DNA of 64,000 bases, taken from the NCBI RefSeq assembly GCF_010994755.1, contig NZ_WHSB02000009.1:62001-126000 (forward strand). The letters run 5' to 3'. Both the position numbers and the translations under genes were made by a program. Origin of the DNA: Shinella lacus (GTDB taxonomy: Bacteria; Pseudomonadota; Alphaproteobacteria; Rhizobiales; Rhizobiaceae). Of the stretch, positions 61,984 through 64,000 are shown piece after piece. Position 1 is the stretch's first letter. Each line of letters opens with the position of its first letter. A model generated the notes under the pieces. The model was not told the DNA's origin and searched no databases. It saw only the letters and a list, made by a program, of their open reading frames with translations.

Positions 61984-64000
61984 TTGTCGCAAGCACCCAT
62001 GATCTTGAGCGGCCGCGGGGTCACCGCGGTGCTCGGCCCGACCAATACGGGCAAGACCCACTACGCAATCGAGCGCATGGTGGCACATGAGACGGGCGTT
62101 ATCGGCCTGCCTCTGCGCCTGCTCGCGCGCGAAGTCTATACGCGTCTTGTCGACAAGGTCGGGCAGCACAATGTGGCGCTCGTCACCGGCGAGGAGAAGA
62201 TCACGCCGCATATGGCGCGTTATTCGGTCTGCACGGTGGAGGCCATGCCGCGCGAGACGCGCGCCTCCTTCGTGGCGATCGACGAGGTGCAGCTTGCCGG
62301 CGATCTCGAACGCGGCCACATCTTCACCGACCGGGTGCTGCATCTGAGGGGCCGCGACGAGACGCTGCTGCTGGGTGCGGCCACCATGAAACCCATCCTC
62401 GAGCAGCTCCTGCCCGGCATCCATGTGATCGAGCGCCCGCGCCTGTCGCAGCTCTTTTATGCCGGCTCGAAGAAGATCACACGCCTGCCGCAACGCACCG
62501 CCATCGTCGCCTTCTCGGCCGACGAGGTCTATGCGATCGCCGAGCTCATCCGCCGCCAGCGCGGCGGTGCCGCCGTCGTGCTCGGTGCGCTTAGCCCACG
62601 CACCCGCAATGCCCAGGTGGCGCTCTACCAGGAAGGCGACGTCGAATATTTGGTCGCCACCGACGCGATCGGCATGGGGCTCAACCTCGACGTCGACCAT
62701 GTCGCCTTCGCGCAGGACCGCAAGTTCGACGGCTACCAGTTCCGCAACCTCAACCCGGCCGAACTGGCCCAGATCGCCGGCCGCGCCGGCCGGCATCTTC
62801 GCGATGGCACCTTTGGCGTGACGGGTCGCGTCGATCCGTTCGACGACGAGCTGGTGAAGCGCATCGAGACACACCAGTTCGATCCGGTCCGCGTGCTGCA
62901 ATGGCGCACCACCCGCTTCGACTATTCCTCCTTGCAGGCGCTGCGCCAGTCGCTCGACGCGCCGCCGCCGATCGGCGGGCTGACGCGCGCACTGCCGGCC
63001 GTCGACCAGCAGGCGCTGGAACATCTGAGCCGCTACCCGGACGTCCGCGAGCTCGCGACGGCGCCCGAGCGCGTGCAAAAACTCTGGGAGGCCTGCGCGC
63101 TTCCCGACTATCGCCGCATCGCGCCCGCCCAGCACGCAGACCTCATTTCCACCCTCTATGCGGATCTGGTAAGACGTGGCACGGTTAACGAAGACTTCAT
63201 GGCCGATCAGGTGCGCCGCGCCGACAGAACCGATGGCGAAATCGACACGCTTTCGGCGCGAATCGCCCAGATAAGGACATGGACCTATGTGTCGAATCGG
63301 CCCGGATGGCTTGCCGATCCGACACACTGGCAGGAAAAGACGCGGGAAATCGAAGACCGATTGTCCGATGCGTTACATGATAGGTTGACGAAACGCTTTG
63401 TTGATCGCAGGACATCTGTGCTCATGAAGCGCCTGAGAGAGAATGCGATGCTGGAAGCTGAAATCAGTGTGAATGGCGATGTCTTCGTAGAAGGACATCA
63501 TGTCGGGCAGTTGGCCGGTTTCCGGTTCACGCTCGTCTCCGGAACGGAAGGTCCCGATGCGAAGGCCGTGCAGACGGCTGCGCAGAAGGCGCTTGCGCTG
63601 GAGTTCGAGGCTCGCGCCGCGCGCCTGCATGCCGCCGGCAATGCCGATCTCGCGCTCGGCTCCGACGGCACCGTGCGCTGGCTCGGCGATCCCGTCGCGC
63701 GACTGTCGCCGAGCGACCATGTCATGCGCCCGCGCGTCATCCTGCTCTCCGACGAGCAGCTGACCGGCAATGCGCGCGACCATGTCGCCGCCCGCATCGA
63801 GCGTTTCGTGAACCACCACATCGCGACCGTGCTGAAGCCGCTCGACGATCTTTCGCGCGCGGAAGATCTCCAGGGCCTCGCCAAGGGTCTCGCCTTCCAG
63901 CTCGTCGAGAACCTCGGCGTGCTCTTCCGCCGTGACGTCGCGGAAGACGTGAAGTCGCTCGACCAGGAAGCCCGCGCCTCGATCCGCAAACACGGCATCC
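61984..64000 (+). CDS. SUV3-like DEAD/DEXH-box RNA helicase (partial, C-terminus outside window)
   Basis: The first 672 codons are present. Walker A GPTNTGKTHY at about 18-27, Walker B IDEVQLAGDLERG with the DEVQ variant, then the helicase C-terminal motifs ATDAIGMGLNLDVDHV and QIAGRAGRH. This is the alphaproteobacterial relative of mitochondrial SUV3 (MgpS type), here about 1000 residues in relatives. Start taken as TTG 61984 (GGGA at good spacing); ATG 61999 is the alternative. RNA unwinding in ribosome or mRNA metabolism is expected. Confidence 0.92.
   Translation, partial: MSQAPMILSGRGVTAVLGPTNTGKTHYAIERMVAHETGVIGLPLRLLAREVYTRLVDKVGQHNVALVTGEEKITPHMARYSVCTVEAMPRETRASFVAIDEVQLAGDLERGHIFTDRVLHLRGRDETLLLGAATMKPILEQLLPGIHVIERPRLSQLFYAGSKKITRLPQRTAIVAFSADEVYAIAELIRRQRGGAAVVLGALSPRTRNAQVALYQEGDVEYLVATDAIGMGLNLDVDHVAFAQDRKFDGYQFRNLNPAELAQIAGRAGRHLRDGTFGVTGRVDPFDDELVKRIETHQFDPVRVLQWRTTRFDYSSLQALRQSLDAPPPIGGLTRALPAVDQQALEHLSRYPDVRELATAPERVQKLWEACALPDYRRIAPAQHADLISTLYADLVRRGTVNEDFMADQVRRADRTDGEIDTLSARIAQIRTWTYVSNRPGWLADPTHWQEKTREIEDRLSDALHDRLTKRFVDRRTSVLMKRLRENAMLEAEISVNGDVFVEGHHVGQLAGFRFTLVSGTEGPDAKAVQTAAQKALALEFEARAARLHAAGNADLALGSDGTVRWLGDPVARLSPSDHVMRPRVILLSDEQLTGNARDHVAARIERFVNHHIATVLKPLDDLSRAEDLQGLAKGLAFQLVENLGVLFRRDVAEDVKSLDQEARASIRKHGI

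Noticed and set aside
61753-63327. 524-codon minus-strand frame opposite the helicase
   Set aside because: Shadow of the SUV3-like helicase; no recognisable domain and it would overlap the helicase start and the islet.
1-64000. CRISPR arrays, rRNA/tRNA genes, prophage or insertion sequences
   Set aside because: No regularly spaced repeats, no cloverleaf candidates and no transposase or phage structural genes were seen; the short palindromic mosaics are not IS elements because they encode nothing.

Overview
The window reads as chromosomal DNA of a member of the Rhizobiaceae (Rhizobium/Ensifer/Shinella/Agrobacterium group; I cannot fix the genus). The basis is the high GC content, the family-typical proteins, the hemC-hemD-Mic60-hemY order, the phbA-phbB/phaR locus, and short mosaic palindromic repeats like the RIME-type intergenic elements described in rhizobia. 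Genes are tightly packed on both strands. I saw no rRNA, tRNA, CRISPR array, prophage or intact insertion sequence.

Layout. 1-2 kb: the sdhCDA part of the succinate dehydrogenase operon (sdhA runs off the left edge). 2.3-6.4 kb: a small basic secreted protein, a methyltransferase flanked by two mosaic repeats, EVE and YciI proteins, then gpsA and tsaD. 6.4-11.1 kb: hemC, hemD, a bacterial Mic60 and hemY. 11.2-14.7 kb: TerB-like protein, glutamine amidotransferase, YggT, ppa, a secreted protein and a GNAT enzyme. 14.9-22.3 kb: typA, a Tat-exported PhoD phosphatase, an M3 oligopeptidase and a DUF475/TerC membrane protein. 22.6-29 kb: a tctCBA tripartite tricarboxylate transporter with a TctDE-like two-component system and an orphan periplasmic binding protein beside it. 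29-34.6 kb: LysE exporters, a MarR/Bcr-CflA efflux pair, argG and a short-chain dehydrogenase. 34.6-38 kb: DUF1287 and a three-gene ABC importer of unknown substrate. 38-43 kb: rlmN, a LysR/DHA2-MFS pair, an IalB-like protein and a YkvA protein. 43.3-46.5 kb: phhB and the polyhydroxybutyrate genes phbB, phbA and phaR. 46.6-53.1 kb: a membrane protein, rpmF, a GST, mtgA, ispA-hisC, LysE and ispG. 53.2-60.9 kb: MFS/DeoR pair, a Bax-inhibitor-1 family protein, the ybbP-ybbA-tesA cluster and thpR. 61-62 kb: a compositionally distinct, AT-richer islet with one HEPN-like gene. 62-64 kb: the start of a SUV3-like helicase gene.

Most of this is conserved core genome. The parts that ordinary annotation does not explain are: (i) the AT-rich HEPN-like islet at about 60.98-61.98 kb with a coupled upstream mini-ORF and hairpins; (ii) a 108-bp palindromic element whose two ends supply the stop codons of two converging genes, with a related element at the start of one of them; (iii) candidate regulator sites: a CTGACAT-N4-CTGACAT tandem near tctC, perfect palindromes before the MarR and DeoR genes, and a 22-bp-phased GCGCAGCAT pair between phaR and phbA; (iv) the orphan solute-binding protein divergent from TctDE, a possible periplasmic co-sensor. 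All functional statements are by family recognition from the sequence; no database search was possible.
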